From contig NZ_JAPHPW010000021.1 of NCBI RefSeq assembly GCF_026241515.1, forward strand, positions 24,655 through 88,654: a stretch of 64,000 nt of DNA, read 5' to 3'. The translations under genes and the position numbers were made by a program. The notes beneath the pieces are model-generated. The model was not told the DNA's origin and did no database searches. It saw nothing but the letters and a program-made list of their open reading frames with translations. The DNA is from Vibrio sp. 14G-20 (GTDB lineage Bacteria; Pseudomonadota; Gammaproteobacteria; Enterobacterales; Vibrionaceae). Position 1 is the stretch's first letter, and each line of letters starts with the position of its first letter. Shown piece after piece: positions 8,185-17,634 of the stretch.

Positions 8185-9540
8185 ATGGCAGAGCAATTAG
8201 AATTCGACCAAGCTCACCAAACCCTCCAAGAAGTCAGCGAAGCCCTAGAAAACGGCCGATTTGTTCACGTACGCCGACAACTTCAGGACATGGAACCTGA
8301 GGATATTGCACACCTTTTAGAAGCCTCCCCTCGCAAAAGTCGTGACGTACTCTGGCAACTCACCGATCCAGAAGACTACGGTGAAATTCTTGATGAACTA
8401 AACGAAGACGTCAAAGACGCTCTTGTGTCGAAAATGGCACCCGAGACCTTGGCAGAAGCAACCGAAGGTATGGAAACCGATGACGTCGCGTACGTACTTC
8501 GAAGCCTACCCGACGATGTTTCTCGCGAAGTCCTTTCTCAAATGGACTCCGTCGATCGTGCTCTAGTTGAAACCGCACTTTCGTACCCTGAAGACTCAGC
8601 GGGTGCGATCATGAATACCGACGTAATCACGATTCGTGGTGATGTCGATGTTGACGTTGTATTACGTTATATGCGAATGCGTGGAGAACTGCCCGATGCA
8701 ACCGATGCACTGTATGTTATCGATGAAGAAGAACGTCTTATCGGTAACCTATCGCTTACTACGCTAGTCACAACTCAGCCTGATGTTCCGGTTTCAGAAG
8801 TGATGGATGATGCCGACGAAGCGATCGCGGTAGAAACCAGTGCGTCAGATATCGCGAGCCTGTTTGAACGTCGTAACTGGGTTTCTGCGCCTGTCGTCGA
8901 TAGTAACCAGCACCTTGTTGGTCGTATCACCATCGATGACGTGGTTGATGTTATCCGTGAAGATGCCGAACACTCAATGATGAGTATGGCGGGTATGGAC
9001 GATGACGAAGATACCTTCGCACCGGTCGTAAAATCCGCTCGTCGTCGTAGTGTCTGGCTTGGTGCTAACGTACTCGCAGCACTGGCGGCAGCATCTGTAT
9101 CAAACATGTTTGAAGCAACGCTCGACCAAATGGCAGCGATTGCGGTTCTGATGACTATTGTACCTTCGATGGGCGGGGTTGCTGGTAACCAAACCGTTGC
9201 ACTGGTGATTCGTGGTTTAGCACTCGGTCATATAGGTGACAGTAACAAACGCGAACTGCTACTCAAAGAAGCAGCTATCGGCTTCCTCAACGGCGTTCTA
9301 TGGGCCGTTATCATTGGTGGTATTGTGGTAGCTTGGAAAGGCAACTGGGTACTGGGCGGTATCATCTCAGCAGCGATGATGACCAACTTGATTGTCGCGG
9401 GTATTGCCGGTGTAACTATCCCTGTGATGCTGAAGAAGATGAATATCGACCCGGCATTGGCAGGTGGTATGGCACTCACAACGGTTACTGATGTTATTGG
9501 CCTATCGGTGTTCCTAGGCTTAGCGACCATACTGATCTAG
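8185..9540 (+). CDS. mgtE: Magnesium transporter MgtE
   Basis: Mg2+ channel/transporter of the inner membrane. The 451 residues comprise an acidic N domain (about 1-130), two CBS domains (about 130-255) and a five-helix membrane domain from about residue 285, with the signature region VPSMGGVAGNQT. Mg2+ bound to the CBS/N domains gates closure in studied homologues. A strong ribosome site AGGAGG lies four to five bases upstream of the start. It is the last plus-strand gene before the convergent pmbA, with a shared terminator between them. I see no M-box riboswitch in the 148-nt leader. Confidence 0.95.
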   Translation: MAEQLEFDQAHQTLQEVSEALENGRFVHVRRQLQDMEPEDIAHLLEASPRKSRDVLWQLTDPEDYGEILDELNEDVKDALVSKMAPETLAEATEGMETDDVAYVLRSLPDDVSREVLSQMDSVDRALVETALSYPEDSAGAIMNTDVITIRGDVDVDVVLRYMRMRGELPDATDALYVIDEEERLIGNLSLTTLVTTQPDVPVSEVMDDADEAIAVETSASDIASLFERRNWVSAPVVDSNQHLVGRITIDDVVDVIREDAEHSMMSMAGMDDDEDTFAPVVKSARRRSVWLGANVLAALAAASVSNMFEATLDQMAAIAVLMTIVPSMGGVAGNQTVALVIRGLALGHIGDSNKRELLLKEAAIGFLNGVLWAVIIGGIVVAWKGNWVLGGIISAAMMTNLIVAGIAGVTIPVMLKKMNIDPALAGGMALTTVTDVIGLSVFLGLATILI

Positions 9541-9583
9541 TTAGCATAAGCAGTTAGCCAATTTTTGGCGAAATACAGAAAAC

Positions 9584-9610
9584 AAAAAGGGAGCCATCGG
9601 CTCCCTTTTT
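9584..9610. terminator. Bidirectional terminator between mgtE and pmbA
   Basis: AAAAAGGGAGCC and GGCTCCCTTTTT form a 12-bp stem around a 3-nt loop. It has T runs on one strand and A runs on the other, so it can stop both convergent genes. Confidence 0.9.
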
Positions 9611-9636
9611 AATTCATCAGATTCGCTTTAATTGAA

Positions 9637-10980
9637 TTACTCGCCCGCGACTTTCATCGACTCAAGCAAGATAGAACCTGTTTGAATTTGAGAGCGCGTT
9701 TCAACATCGTTACCGACTGCAACGATCTGATTAAACATATCTTTTAGGTTACCCGCAATCGTCACTTCAGATACTGGGTATTGGATCTCTCCGTTCTCAA
9801 CCCAGAAGCCTGCAGCGCCACGAGAGTAATCACCCGTTACTGTGTTTACGCCTTGACCCATCACTTCAGTGACTAGGAAACCAGTGCCCAACTCTTTTAG
9901 CATCTGCTCGAAGTTTTGACCGGTCGATTTAACGAACCAGTTATGAATACCACCAGCATGACCGGTTGGAGTCATATCCATCTTGCGTGCGGCATAGCTC
10001 GTTAGCAGGTAAGTCGCTAGCACACCATCAGTGATGATTTCACGATCTTGAGTGAACACACCTTCGCTATCGAACGGGCTTGAAGCCAAACCACACAGGA
10101 TATGAGGACGCTCAGAGATATTGAACCAATCAGGTAGGATTTTCTGACCTAAATGATCTAATAAGAACGACGACTTGCGGTAAAGATTACCACCACTGAT
10201 CGCCATCACTAGGTGACCGATAAGACCTGTCGCAACATCATTTGCGAACATGATTGGGTATTGGCCTGTTGGTAGCTTTTTCGCATCCAAACGGCTAATC
10301 GTCTTTTCTGCAGCTTCTTGACCTACACGTTCAGGCGTCCACAGTTCGTCACGGTGACGTGCAACGGTGTAGCTGTAGTCACGTTCCATTTCACCATTAG
10401 CGCCTTGTCCAATCACGCAGCAGCTCGTGCTGTGGCGGCTTGAAGCGTAGCTTGCTAGTAAGCCATGGCTGTTACCATAAACCTTAACACCGTAGTGACT
10501 GTCGTAGCTCGCGCCGTCACTCTGTTTGATCTTGTCGCTATAAGCGAGCGCTTGCTTCTCAGCAGCAATCGCAATCTCAGCGGCATAGTCAGGATTAGGT
10601 TCATCAGGGTGGAAAAGATCCAAGTCTGGAATTTCTTTTACCATGTATTCTTTTGCTGCAGGACCTGCAAACGGGTCTTCAGATGTGTACTGAGCGATAT
10701 CAAGCGCGGCTGCTACCGTTTGAGCAATCGCCTTCTCACTCAGATCAGATGTAGATGCGCTGCCTTTTTTCTGGCCGCGATAAACAGTAATACCAAGTGC
10801 ACCATCACTATTAAATTCAACGTTTTCCACTTCACACATACGTGTTGAAACACTTAAACCCGTTGACTTAGTAATAGCAACTTCAGCGGCGTCGGCACTC
10901 ACAGAGGCCATGTCCAACGCTTTTGCTACTGCGGCTTCTAGCTCAACTCTTTGCTGGGCGACTTGCTGTTTTACATCCAT
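9637..10980 (-). CDS. pmbA: Metalloprotease PmbA (TldE)
   Basis: Partner of TldD in the zinc metalloprotease that matures microcin B17 and degrades CcdA in E. coli. The PmbA/TldE subunit itself lacks the active-site HExxH-like motif, consistent with what is read here. Length 447 with the conserved C-terminal GDYSRGAAGFWVENGEIQYP region. It is divergent from darP, as in E. coli (yjgA-pmbA). The host substrate in vibrios is not known. Confidence 0.94.
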   Translation of the reverse strand: MDVKQQVAQQRVELEAAVAKALDMASVSADAAEVAITKSTGLSVSTRMCEVENVEFNSDGALGITVYRGQKKGSASTSDLSEKAIAQTVAAALDIAQYTSEDPFAGPAAKEYMVKEIPDLDLFHPDEPNPDYAAEIAIAAEKQALAYSDKIKQSDGASYDSHYGVKVYGNSHGLLASYASSRHSTSCCVIGQGANGEMERDYSYTVARHRDELWTPERVGQEAAEKTISRLDAKKLPTGQYPIMFANDVATGLIGHLVMAISGGNLYRKSSFLLDHLGQKILPDWFNISERPHILCGLASSPFDSEGVFTQDREIITDGVLATYLLTSYAARKMDMTPTGHAGGIHNWFVKSTGQNFEQMLKELGTGFLVTEVMGQGVNTVTGDYSRGAAGFWVENGEIQYPVSEVTIAGNLKDMFNQIVAVGNDVETRSQIQTGSILLESMKVAGE

Positions 10981-11098
10981 ATCTATTCTAATTTTTTAGG
11001 TCAATATTACGTAGGATAACAAGAATTTCGCTTTCTCCCCAAGATTCTTGCTAAAATAGGCAATATATTCGTTTGAGATAGTGACATAGGCAGAAAAG

Positions 11099-11623
11099 AT
11101 GGCTCGCAAAAACCAAAAAGCCCCATGGGAACCAGAAGAAGAAATCATCTGGGTAAGTAAGACAGAAATGAAAACGGACATGGATGCCCTGCAAAAGCTG
11201 GGAGAAGAGCTTGTTGGTCTAAAGCCTTCTGTATTAGACAAATTTCCGCTGTCTGAAGATTTGGCACAAGCGATTAAAGATGCACAACGCTTTAAAAATG
11301 AAGCGAAGCGTCGTCAACTTCAATACATTGGTAAAGTAATGCGCAATGTCGATCCTGAGCCAATTCAAGCGGCTTTGGATAAAGTACGTAACAAACACTC
11401 ACAAGCAACAGCTGAGCTACATAAGCTTGAGCAACTGCGTGACCGTGTTGTAGCTGAAGGCGATACCGCAATTTCAGACGTGATGGATATGTACCCTGAA
11501 GCAGACCGTCAACGTCTTCGTCAGCTAGCTCGTCAAGCTAACAAAGAGAAAGCAGCAAATAAACCGGCTAAGTCTTCTCGTGAAATCTTCCAAATCTTAA
11601 AAGAGCTAAAGCTAGGCGACTAG
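11099..11623 (+). CDS. darP: Ribosome biogenesis factor DarP (YjgA)
   Basis: Small, highly charged protein of 174 residues that binds late 50S assembly intermediates in E. coli (dual-action ribosomal maturation protein). It begins MARKNQKAPWEPEEEIIWVSKTEMK and is rich in Lys/Glu/Arg helices, as is the family (DUF615). It is divergent from pmbA across a 118-nt gap that must hold both promoters, and is followed by a strong hairpin terminator. Confidence 0.93.
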   Translation: MARKNQKAPWEPEEEIIWVSKTEMKTDMDALQKLGEELVGLKPSVLDKFPLSEDLAQAIKDAQRFKNEAKRRQLQYIGKVMRNVDPEPIQAALDKVRNKHSQATAELHKLEQLRDRVVAEGDTAISDVMDMYPEADRQRLRQLARQANKEKAANKPAKSSREIFQILKELKLGD

Positions 11624-11653
11624 TTTTTGCCTCTCCTGACTCAGAAAGATAAT

Positions 11654-11682
11654 AAAAGACCTAGCACATGCTAGGTCTTTTT
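11654..11682. terminator. Bidirectional terminator between darP and thiQ
   Basis: AAAAGACCTAGC and GCTAGGTCTTTT make a 12-bp stem with loop ACAT, followed by further T. It lies between convergent darP and thiQ. Confidence 0.92.
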
Positions 11683-11732
11683 GTATTCGACGCTCTCAAT
11701 ATCAATAAATGTTCAATATCGAGACTCAGTCC

Positions 11733-12440
11733 TTATTCTCCCGCTCGAACAAAGGAACTCAATTCGACTTGTGGGTGAACGACAGTTAGTGCATCTATCG
11801 AGTCTTCGACTAAAACCTTACCCAATGCCACAAACACAAACTTGTTCGCGATACTGCGCGCATCACCTAAGTGGTGTGTCACCATCAAAACAGTAATGTT
11901 TCGCTCTGCCGCTAATCGCTTAACTAAGCTCAGCATCTCTTCACGAAGCAAAGGATCAAGCGCAGAAAATGGCTCATCAAGCAGCCAAATATTATGCGGC
12001 TGTACAAAACAGCGAGCTAGCGCAACACGCTGACGCTGACCACCCGATAAATGCTCTGGCAGCCGATCTAAATACTCAGCAACCCCTACTTGTGTAGCAG
12101 CTTGTTCGACTTCTAGCTTTTGGGTTACCGTAAGCTTTAATCCTGGGTGCAAACCCAGACCAATATTTTCACGCACCGTGAGGTGCGCAAATAGGTTGTG
12201 TTCTTGGAACAACATCGCCAATGGGCGCTGATGTGCTTCTTTGCCAATCAGCGATTGGCCTGCAACTGAGATCTCGCCCGATGTTGGCTCAATAAAGCCA
12301 GCAACCAATGCGAGTAGCGTTGATTTCCCCGCACCACTTGGCCCCATAAGAGCAACAATATCGCCCTGCTCTGCTTGGAAATCAAAACTAAACAACTCTT
12401 GGTGATAGTGGTAATCCACATCTTTCATCACTAACATCAT
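11733..12440 (-). CDS. thiQ: Thiamine ABC transporter ATPase ThiQ
   Basis: ATPase of the ThiBPQ importer for thiamine and thiamine pyrophosphate. Walker A GPSGAGKST, signature LSGGQRQR, Walker B IWLLDEPF and the switch His in MVTHH are visible in 235 residues. The start region is ATGATG. The first ATG overlaps the thiP stop by four bases. The second ATG (12437) has a better-spaced AAGGA, so the protein may be one residue shorter. It is the last gene of the riboswitch-controlled thiBPQ operon. Confidence 0.94.
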   Translation of the reverse strand: MMLVMKDVDYHYHQELFSFDFQAEQGDIVALMGPSGAGKSTLLALVAGFIEPTSGEISVAGQSLIGKEAHQRPLAMLFQEHNLFAHLTVRENIGLGLHPGLKLTVTQKLEVEQAATQVGVAEYLDRLPEHLSGGQRQRVALARCFVQPHNIWLLDEPFSALDPLLREEMLSLVKRLAAERNITVLMVTHHLGDARSIANKFVFVALGKVLVEDSIDALTVVHPQVELSSFVRAGE

Positions 12441-14050
12441 CGGTTCCTTAACTTTTTAGCATGGAGATTTGAGGTTCGAGTAAATAAAAATTCAATCAGA
12501 CTAAAACTACCCACACTCAACAACAGCAGACTGACCGAAACAACGGCTGCGGCTTCCATTTGATAGCTACCTAACAATTGGAATAGATACAAAGGCAGAG
12601 TTCTAAAGTCTTGGCTACCAAATAAGGCAATTGCACTTAAGTCGCCCATCGCCAGCATAAAGCTGATTGAGAAAGCCTGTGCCATAGGTTTACGTAATGC
12701 ACGCCACTCCACCAGCCTAAAGCGAGTGAACCCTGTCATTCCTAAGCTTGCACACACATACTGATACTGCTGAGAAAGGTGCAGCATAGGCTGAGCCAAG
12801 GTTTTAATCACGTAAGGCAGCGCCATCAAGCTGTTTACGGCAATCACAATAAAGAAAGCCAAGCTGAACACATCGGTAAACGAGCGCAGTAATAAGAACA
12901 GGCCCGTACTGATCACCAAGCCCGGCGTCACCAAAATGATAGTGCCAATCAGTTCAATCTTATCCGCTCTAAAGTTCTTATTCTGCAAGCGCCATGCGCG
13001 ACTGGTTAGCAGGATCGCGATACCAATACCAACGGCGATAATACTAGCGAGGGAAGCAACTCGAACCGATGTCATTAACGCTGCCCAAAATGGCTCGCTG
13101 CTCAAGACTGTGAGCGCCTGAGAGTTAATACCACTTAGAATAACCATGGCTAATGGCGGCAATACCAGGATTGAGACTATGATGATCCAAAAGCTATCCC
13201 AAGCTTTTGACCACCAGCTGTCCTTAACCAAATATTTCTCTTCCGACAGCTGACTAGCCGTCACAGATATAGGCTTAGACAAACGCTGAATACTCACCGC
13301 TAATACGCCACACAGCAGCATTTGCCATATCGCGAGTAACGCGCCAGCTTGCAAGTCAAAGTCGAATTTGATTGCTTGATAGATGGCTAGCTCAATGGTG
13401 GTCGATTTCGGACCACCACCCAACGCCATCACGGTAGCAAAGCTGGTGAAGCACAGCATGAACACTAAGCCACACACATGCGGTAATTGCTGCCTTAGCC
13501 TCGGCCATTCAACCCATTTAAATTTATTCCAATGGCTCATGCCTAAGTGAGCACAGAGTTTATGCTGCTCGGCAGGCACGGTATCTAACGCTTGCAGAAG
13601 TAAACGGCTGGCATAAGGCAGATTAAAGAAAACGTGCGCCAACAAAATACCATTCAAGCCATAAATCGAGAATGGTAGCTCAATGTCGAAGTTCGCCAAG
13701 AACTTAGCTAACCAACCACTGTTGCCGTAAATCGCTAGCAAACCAAACACGCCGACCAACACTGGCAGAACCAAGGTCGACGCGAACAATCTTAATAACA
13801 AGGCTCGTCCAAAAAACTGTCTACGACACAGAGCGTGTGCAATAGGTATAGCAAAGCCAACACTCAGCACTGTTGAGAGTGTCGCCTGATAAAAGCTGAA
13901 TTTCGTTACATGCCAATAGTAAGGATCTGACCATACTTGGCTGATATCAAGAGAAGGGGCATTGCTAAGCAATGCCCCAACTGCTGAAACCACGAAGGCG
14001 GTAATGAGTATCGCAACCCAGATCCCTACCTTAGGTGTTTTCTTTATCAT
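12437..14050 (-). CDS. thiP: Thiamine ABC transporter permease ThiP
   Basis: Inner-membrane permease of 537 residues with about twelve hydrophobic segments. It has two internally similar halves, each with a binding-protein-dependent transport EAA-type loop (HLGMSHWNKFKWVEWPRLR in the first half, SLGMTGFTRFRLVEWRALR in the second). This two-in-one layout is the ThiP/FbpB type. Its stop overlaps the thiQ start, and it follows thiB by 84 nt. Confidence 0.94.
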   Translation of the reverse strand: MIKKTPKVGIWVAILITAFVVSAVGALLSNAPSLDISQVWSDPYYWHVTKFSFYQATLSTVLSVGFAIPIAHALCRRQFFGRALLLRLFASTLVLPVLVGVFGLLAIYGNSGWLAKFLANFDIELPFSIYGLNGILLAHVFFNLPYASRLLLQALDTVPAEQHKLCAHLGMSHWNKFKWVEWPRLRQQLPHVCGLVFMLCFTSFATVMALGGGPKSTTIELAIYQAIKFDFDLQAGALLAIWQMLLCGVLAVSIQRLSKPISVTASQLSEEKYLVKDSWWSKAWDSFWIIIVSILVLPPLAMVILSGINSQALTVLSSEPFWAALMTSVRVASLASIIAVGIGIAILLTSRAWRLQNKNFRADKIELIGTIILVTPGLVISTGLFLLLRSFTDVFSLAFFIVIAVNSLMALPYVIKTLAQPMLHLSQQYQYVCASLGMTGFTRFRLVEWRALRKPMAQAFSISFMLAMGDLSAIALFGSQDFRTLPLYLFQLLGSYQMEAAAVVSVSLLLLSVGSFSLIEFLFTRTSNLHAKKLRNR

Positions 14051-14134
14051 AAATTGATTTTTTTACCGTAAATGGTTCACTCCATACATAACGAATGAAC
14101 CTTTAAATACAGAAAGCGAGTTTTTAAAAGTACG

Positions 14135-15127
14135 TTAGAAAGTAAGTGCACTCTGCCATTCACGAATCCAAGGCTTACGCTTCTCGGCAATCTCTTCCGA
14201 GCTAAAGCTCAGCGCCTTCTGCGGCACTATTAACTGCTCAAAACCTTTTGGTAGCTCGACACCCGTTACTGGGTACATCCAGTTACCTGTAGGCATCGCC
14301 GATTGGAAATCATCACTTAGGATAAACGCCATAAACTCATCAGCAAGCTTTTCGTTCTTGCTGCCTTTAACCTTAGCGGCCACTTCAACTTGAGTGTAAT
14401 GCCCTTCTTCGAAGCTCGCTGCTGCGTACTTAGAATCGTTCTCTGCAATGATATGGTAAGCCGGAGAAGTTGTGTAAGACAGAACCAAGTCAGACTCACC
14501 TTCTAGGAACATAGAGTAAGCTTCAGACCAACCTTTGGTTACCGTAACGGTTTTCTGAGCTAGCTTCTTCCAAGCTGTCGTTGCTTCATCGCCGTAAACC
14601 GACTTCATCCATAACATCATGCCTTGGCCAGGTGTTGAAGTACGTGGATCTTGATAGATAACCTTAAGGTCATCACGCTGCTCAACCAGCTCTTTCAGGC
14701 TCTTAGGCGGGTTTGCGAGCTTCTCTGTGTTATATACAAAAGCAAAGTAACCAAAGTCATAAGGTACAAAGGTCTTATCATCCCAACCATTAGGCAGTGT
14801 TACTGATGAGGTATCAACGTTGTGCTCAGCCAATAAGCCTGTCGCTTTCGCTTCAGCCATTAGGTTATTGTCTAGGCCTAATACGATGTCAGCCTTGCTG
14901 TTACCGCCTTCAAGACGTAAGCGGTTAAGAATAGACACGCCATCTTCAAGCGCGACAAAGTTCACATCACAACCACACTTCTCTTTAAATGCTTTTTCAA
15001 CGGCAGGACGAGGGCCCCAATCCGCAGCAAAAGAATCATAGGTGTATACAGTCAAAGTGTTGTCTGCTGCGAAGGCAGAAAAAGAGATCGCTGTAGTAAC
15101 AGCAAGGGTAGTTAATGTGAATTTCAC
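14135..15127 (-). CDS. thiB: Thiamine-binding periplasmic protein ThiB
   Basis: Periplasmic substrate-binding protein that captures thiamine and its phosphates. A signal peptide of about 20 residues (MKFTLTTLAVTTAISFSAFA) is followed by the TbpA/ThiB fold (LTVYTYDSFAADWGPRPAVEKAF). Length 330. The start codon is GTG with GGAG eight bases upstream. A five-codon ATG mini-frame (MESVQ) just upstream ends by overlapping this GTG. The first gene of thiBPQ, 60-170 nt downstream of a TPP riboswitch. Confidence 0.94.
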   Translation of the reverse strand: MKFTLTTLAVTTAISFSAFAADNTLTVYTYDSFAADWGPRPAVEKAFKEKCGCDVNFVALEDGVSILNRLRLEGGNSKADIVLGLDNNLMAEAKATGLLAEHNVDTSSVTLPNGWDDKTFVPYDFGYFAFVYNTEKLANPPKSLKELVEQRDDLKVIYQDPRTSTPGQGMMLWMKSVYGDEATTAWKKLAQKTVTVTKGWSEAYSMFLEGESDLVLSYTTSPAYHIIAENDSKYAAASFEEGHYTQVEVAAKVKGSKNEKLADEFMAFILSDDFQSAMPTGNWMYPVTGVELPKGFEQLIVPQKALSFSSEEIAEKRKPWIREWQSALTF

Positions 15128-15189
15128 TGGACGCTCTCCATGGTCTGAGCGGCACAGGTTTGAGGGAGGAGAACGGTAGAGGTTGTTCC

Positions 15190-15297
15190 TAACTCAATTC
15201 CTACGCCAGCATTATCTGGTTCAGGTTTACGGGTCCCAAGCGTGTGCTTGATCTCAGCTCGCATTCATTATTTGAATGGTTCGCTCCCCGATGAGTG
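15190..15297 (-). promoter_or_regulatory. TPP (THI box) riboswitch
   Basis: Read on the minus strand, the segment holds the THI-box landmarks in order. ACTCATCGGGGAGC is the 5' side of P1/P2. Then come CTGAGAT, GACCCGTAAACCTGAACCAG and GCTGGCGTAGGAATTGAGT, whose 3' end pairs with the 5' ACTCA. It sits in the leader of thiBPQ, so thiamine pyrophosphate should switch off synthesis of the importer. No clear intrinsic terminator follows. Control through the thiB ribosome site is therefore more likely (inference). Confidence 0.93.
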
Positions 15298-15343
15298 TTC
15301 AGAATTGTAATTCGAATTTTAACAATAAGCTATCAAGTTTGGA

Positions 15344-15967
15344 TCAATTACGTTGATCGTACCCCCAACGTGGCACTAAACCCTGCTCGATACCAAGATG
15401 GTCCAGAATACGCGCCACCATAAAATCAACCAAGTCTTCAATCGACTTAGGTTGGTGATAAAAGCCTGGAGCCGCAGGCATGATCGTTACGCCCATGGTT
15501 GAGAGTTTGTGCATGTTCTCTAGGTGAAGCGTCGAAAATGGTGTTTCACGAACCACCAACAGCAGCTGTCCTCGCTCTTTCATCACCACATCTGCTGCGC
15601 GCTCAATCAGGTTATCTGACAGGCCATGAGCAATTGAAGCCAAGCTGCCCGCAGAACATGGGCACACCACCATCTGCTTCGGTGCTGCTGAACCAGAGGC
15701 AACCGGTGAGAACCAATCATCTTTGCCACACACCACCAGCTTTTCAGGGTCGCAATCTAAATGCTTAACCAAGGCTTGTTTCGCCGCATCCGGCCCAGCA
15801 GGTAACTTAAGTTCGTGCTCGGTCGCCAATACCACTCGCGCTGCCGATGAAATCAGCAAGTAGACCTGATAATCTGCCGCCAGTAGGCATTCAAGTAAAC
15901 GCAGTCCATAAGGCGCACCAGATGCGCCTGTGAAAGCAAGAGTTATCGCTTTATCGTGTTTTTTCAT
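15344..15967 (-). CDS. ubiX: Flavin prenyltransferase UbiX
   Basis: Makes the prenylated FMN cofactor used by the decarboxylase UbiD in ubiquinone synthesis. The 207 residues start with AITLAFTGASGAPYGLRLLECLL, the FMN-binding flavoprotein start. CPCSAGSLASIAHGLSDNLIERAADV follows near the middle (residues 113-138). It lies 38 nt downstream of mpl on the same strand. The thiBPQ promoter must overlap or closely follow its 3' end. Confidence 0.95.
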   Translation of the reverse strand: MKKHDKAITLAFTGASGAPYGLRLLECLLAADYQVYLLISSAARVVLATEHELKLPAGPDAAKQALVKHLDCDPEKLVVCGKDDWFSPVASGSAAPKQMVVCPCSAGSLASIAHGLSDNLIERAADVVMKERGQLLLVVRETPFSTLHLENMHKLSTMGVTIMPAAPGFYHQPKSIEDLVDFMVARILDHLGIEQGLVPRWGYDQRN

Positions 15968-16005
15968 GTTCTCAGTTACTTCAAATTATAAGGTCTTGGA
16001 TTGAG

Positions 16006-17364
16006 TTAACCTTTAAGGGCTAACGCATCCAACAATTTCTGGTGAATACCGCCAAAGCCACCATTACTCATTACCAAGATTTGGTCGCCCGCATGTGCCT
16101 CTGAGACAATTTTAGCAACGAATGCATCCATATCATCACTTACGTGCGCGGGTTGATGACAAGCATCCGCAACATCTTGTACAGACCAATCAATGTTATC
16201 TGGTTGGAATAAGTAAGTGGAATCCGCTTGTGTAAGCGAATCAGCTAAGGTTTCTTTGTGCACACCACGCTTCATGGTGGCAGAACGAGGCTCTAAAACG
16301 GCAATGATTTTTTTCGTGTCGACCTTATTACGTAAACCACCGAGCGTAAGTTCAATCGCCGTTGGGTGATGAGCAAAATCGTCATAAACAGAGACACCGG
16401 CCACCTCGCCTTTAAACTCCAAGCGGCGCTTAGTATTAATAAAGGTAGCTAGCGATTCACAAGCGAGGTCTGGTGTTACACCCACGTGTCGTGCAGCGGC
16501 AATCGCCATCAAGGCATTATTTACGTTGTGGTCGCCCACTAAATCCCAGTTTACCGTTCCAACACATTCATTTTGGAAGTAAACCTCAAATTGAGAGCCA
16601 TCTTTGACCAGTTTCTTGGCATCCCAGTCGCCTTGCTCGCCACTCGATTCAGTTTCACTCCAGCAACCGCGAGCTAGAACATCTTCAATAGCGCTGTCTT
16701 GCTTAGGTGAAAATATACGGCCATTGCTCGGCACAGTACGCACCAAATGATGGAATTGACGCTTAATCGCTTCAAGATCGTCAAAGATGTCCGCATGATC
16801 GAACTCTAGATTATTCACCACCAAGGTTCTTGGGCGGTAATGAACGAACTTAGATCGTTTATCGAAAAAAGCACTGTCGTATTCGTCAGCTTCTACCACG
16901 AAGAACATACTTTCACCAAGGCGAGCAGAGATACCAAAGTTACCCAACACTCCGCCAACTAAGAAGCCCGGTGCATAGCCACAGTCTTCCAAGATCCAAG
17001 CCAACATGCTTGATGTCGTGGTCTTACCGTGCGTTCCCGATACCGCTAACACCCAACGGTCATGCAGCAGGAACTCTTGCAACCACTGAGGGCCAGAGGT
17101 GTATCTAAGGTTGTTATCCAACACATACTCAACACACGGATTACCGCGGCTCATTGCGTTACCGATAACCACGAGATCTGGCCTTGGTTCTAATTGGCTA
17201 GGGTCGAACCCTTCAATAATTTCAATCCCTTGTGATTCCAACAAGGTGCTCATTGGTGGGTAAACATTCGCGTCACTACCCGTAACCTTGTGACCTAATT
17301 GACGAGCCAATACCGCAGCACCACCCATGAAGGTGCCACAAATTCCTAAGATATGAATATGCAT
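16006..17364 (-). CDS. mpl: UDP-MurNAc:L-alanyl-gamma-D-glutamyl-meso-diaminopimelate ligase
   Basis: Recycles the murein tripeptide by joining it to UDP-MurNAc. A Mur ligase of 452 residues. An N-terminal Rossmann-like domain (MHIHILGICGTFMGGAA) is followed by ATP-binding GTHGKTTT at residues 110-117, VEADEYDSAF in the centre, and DDFAHHPTAI near residue 330. It is divergent from fbp, as in E. coli, across 270 nt. Confidence 0.95.
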   Translation of the reverse strand: MHIHILGICGTFMGGAAVLARQLGHKVTGSDANVYPPMSTLLESQGIEIIEGFDPSQLEPRPDLVVIGNAMSRGNPCVEYVLDNNLRYTSGPQWLQEFLLHDRWVLAVSGTHGKTTTSSMLAWILEDCGYAPGFLVGGVLGNFGISARLGESMFFVVEADEYDSAFFDKRSKFVHYRPRTLVVNNLEFDHADIFDDLEAIKRQFHHLVRTVPSNGRIFSPKQDSAIEDVLARGCWSETESSGEQGDWDAKKLVKDGSQFEVYFQNECVGTVNWDLVGDHNVNNALMAIAAARHVGVTPDLACESLATFINTKRRLEFKGEVAGVSVYDDFAHHPTAIELTLGGLRNKVDTKKIIAVLEPRSATMKRGVHKETLADSLTQADSTYLFQPDNIDWSVQDVADACHQPAHVSDDMDAFVAKIVSEAHAGDQILVMSNGGFGGIHQKLLDALALKG

Positions 17365-17634
17365 AAATTGCTTCCAAACGCTTGGCTAAATAAACGATGC
17401 CTAATTAAAACGGCCTGCACTCATTATCATTAAATGGCGATTAAAAGCGAGCGGCAATGCAAAACAAATTGAGTCGACATAGTAAGTGAGATCTGTGTCG
17501 CTTAGTTCATTACCATTAAAAAGATCTAACCTTTAGAATTTAGGTAAGCGTCTAGATGAATAAAGCCCACTCAAGAGGCCTAATCTACAGTGCTCAAATC
17601 CCCCCTAATATTGAGAGAAGTTTAAGGAAATAAC
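17365..17634. promoter_or_regulatory. Divergent mpl/fbp promoter region
   Basis: A gene-free gap of 270 nt between divergent mpl and fbp. AAGGAA precedes the fbp start. The rest is AT-rich and I could not identify a convincing operator. Confidence 0.4.
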
